Source of the DNA: GCA-002282575 sp964606405
GTDB lineage: Bacteria; Pseudomonadota; Gammaproteobacteria; Thiomicrospirales; Thiomicrospiraceae
Direction of reading: 5' to 3'
Assembly: GCA_964606405.1 (NCBI GenBank)
Contig: CAZSGH010000001.1
Span: forward strand, 61,822 to 125,821
DNA length: 64,000 nucleotides
The notes below the pieces were generated by a model that saw only the letters and a list, made by a program, of their open reading frames with translations, had not been told where the DNA came from and did not search any database. Of this stretch, positions 63,382 to 64,000 are shown piece by piece (positions within the stretch are counted from its first letter, which is position 1; every line of letters begins with the position of its first letter). Both the position numbers and the translations under genes were made by a program.

Positions 63382-64000
63382 ATGAGCAATACAAATAACA
63401 TCCTAGAAGCAGCAATGTTGGAGTTTGGTGTTCAGTCATCAAAAGCGGTGCCATCAGACACAACCGCAGCTAATGCACGTTACGAATACAAATATGGTGG
63501 CAAAGGTGCTGATACCAATGGTAACGGCAAATTTGAAACAGACTGCTCGTATTTGGTGCAAACGACACTCAGAAAGTCTGGCTATGATGAAGTTGCCAAC
63601 CAAATGTCCGACACGAATAGTTTGTTTAATGGTGATTCGCTAACCAATACCGCTAAAACTTTTTTTACAGGGTACGATAAAGACTTTGTTTTAAAAAGTG
63701 GTGCTTTGCAACAGGGCGATCTAATCATGTGGAAGTCAACAACGTCAACTATGCAACATATTGCCGTTTTCTATGGTTACGATAAAGCGGGAAACCCCAT
63801 GTTTTATGGTGCACAGAGCTCTGGCATGAATGTACAAACGATAGATGTTAAGTCGGGAAGTGATAAAGGTGGTTGGAATGGAACAAATTTTAATGTCCTC
63901 GGAGCTTTGCGACTTAAGCCAGATGCACCTTACAATGCCGCTACGGATGTCATCGCTCAAACCAGCAATAAAGTTAGCCTTATGTCTAACTTAGATTATG
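63382..64000 (+). CDS. NlpC/P60-like putative peptidoglycan hydrolase or amidase, C-terminus beyond the window
   Basis: The frame is open from the ATG at 63382 (after AGAGGAAATC) to the window end, 206 residues so far. DCSYLVQTTL gives the likely nucleophile C55, GALQQGDLIMWKS the conserved GD(L) turn and MQHIAVFYGYD the catalytic histidine H126. This is the order of NlpC/P60 cysteine peptidases. Just before C55 is DTNGNGKFETD, an EF-hand-like calcium loop. There is no signal peptide, so export, if any, would use another route. The pairing with an upstream secreted protein recalls effector-immunity units. The truncated end prevents a full call. Confidence 0.72.
   Translation, partial: MSNTNNILEAAMLEFGVQSSKAVPSDTTAANARYEYKYGGKGADTNGNGKFETDCSYLVQTTLRKSGYDEVANQMSDTNSLFNGDSLTNTAKTFFTGYDKDFVLKSGALQQGDLIMWKSTTSTMQHIAVFYGYDKAGNPMFYGAQSSGMNVQTIDVKSGSDKGGWNGTNFNVLGALRLKPDAPYNAATDVIAQTSNKVSLMSNLDY

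Noticed and set aside
1..64000. CRISPR array or prophage
   Set aside because: No regularly spaced direct repeats, cas genes, integrases or phage structural genes were seen.

Overview
The window is about 64 kb of a gammaproteobacterial chromosome with moderate GC. The complete ATP-synthase operon (atpZ-I-B-E-F-H-A-G-D-C) sits downstream of rsmG-parA-parB and upstream of glmU-glmS-ubiA, which is a familiar gammaproteobacterial core arrangement. A Mg-type HemB, a pyrB-pyrC' pair with a catalytically dead dihydroorotase, an AlgH/YqgE-RuvX pair and a bioC-bioH-bioF-bioB operon support the same placement. A sulfide:quinone-reductase-like flavoprotein, a haem-c sensor kinase and many chemoreceptors or sensor kinases point to a free-living, redox- and nutrient-sensing organism. 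I cannot name the species from sequence alone.

Layout. 1-853: a truncated NMT1/THI5-type binding lipoprotein. 1-4.8 kb, minus strand: biotin operon bioB-bioF-bioH-bioC. 5.0-11.8 kb: comF, a PhnD-like binding protein with its own hybrid kinase, ppnP, an esterase and a two-domain polyphosphate:AMP phosphotransferase. 12-14.9 kb: a small lipoprotein and a chemoreceptor. 14.9-28.9 kb, minus strand: ubiA, glmS, glmU, the atp operon, parB, parA, rsmG. 29-34.3 kb: a second PhnD-like protein with a diguanylate cyclase, tRNA-Thr(TGT), a haem-binding hybrid kinase and a small membrane protein. 34.4-38.6 kb, minus strand: MnmC-type oxidoreductase, HDOD protein, purU, MDR reductase. 38.9-43.3 kb, plus strand: yqgE-ruvX-pyrB-pyrC' and two co-transcribed genes of unclear function. 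43.3-49.4 kb, minus strand: a seven-gene TonB-dependent uptake operon (receptor, periplasmic anchored protein, NapH-like Fe-S protein, SafE-like permease, ExbB, ExbD, TonB). 49.7-52.5 kb: a ModA-like binding protein joined to a hybrid kinase. 52.6-58.9 kb: small CxxCH protein, hemB-aroE, a tandem-PAS chemoreceptor, an SQR-like flavoprotein, a Cache-only membrane protein. 59-64 kb: an accessory-looking end with a 1005-residue UPF1-like helicase, a secreted protein of unknown family and the start of an NlpC/P60-like protein.

Two recurring patterns run through the window. First, solitary periplasmic binding proteins without any ABC permease are fused into operons with membrane sensors: PhnD-like + kinase, PhnD-like + GGDEF, ModA-like + kinase. 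The stop and start codons overlap (TAATG) or abut (TAAATG). These look like binding-protein-dependent sensing modules. Second, a family of about 148-bp MITE-like elements with imperfect 16-18-bp terminal inverted repeats and one internal terminal hairpin recurs between genes (34.3, 38.6 and 56.9 kb, with degenerate or partial copies near 4.8 and 49.6 kb). Hairpins of related sequence serve as likely terminators after comF and after the ModA-linked kinase.
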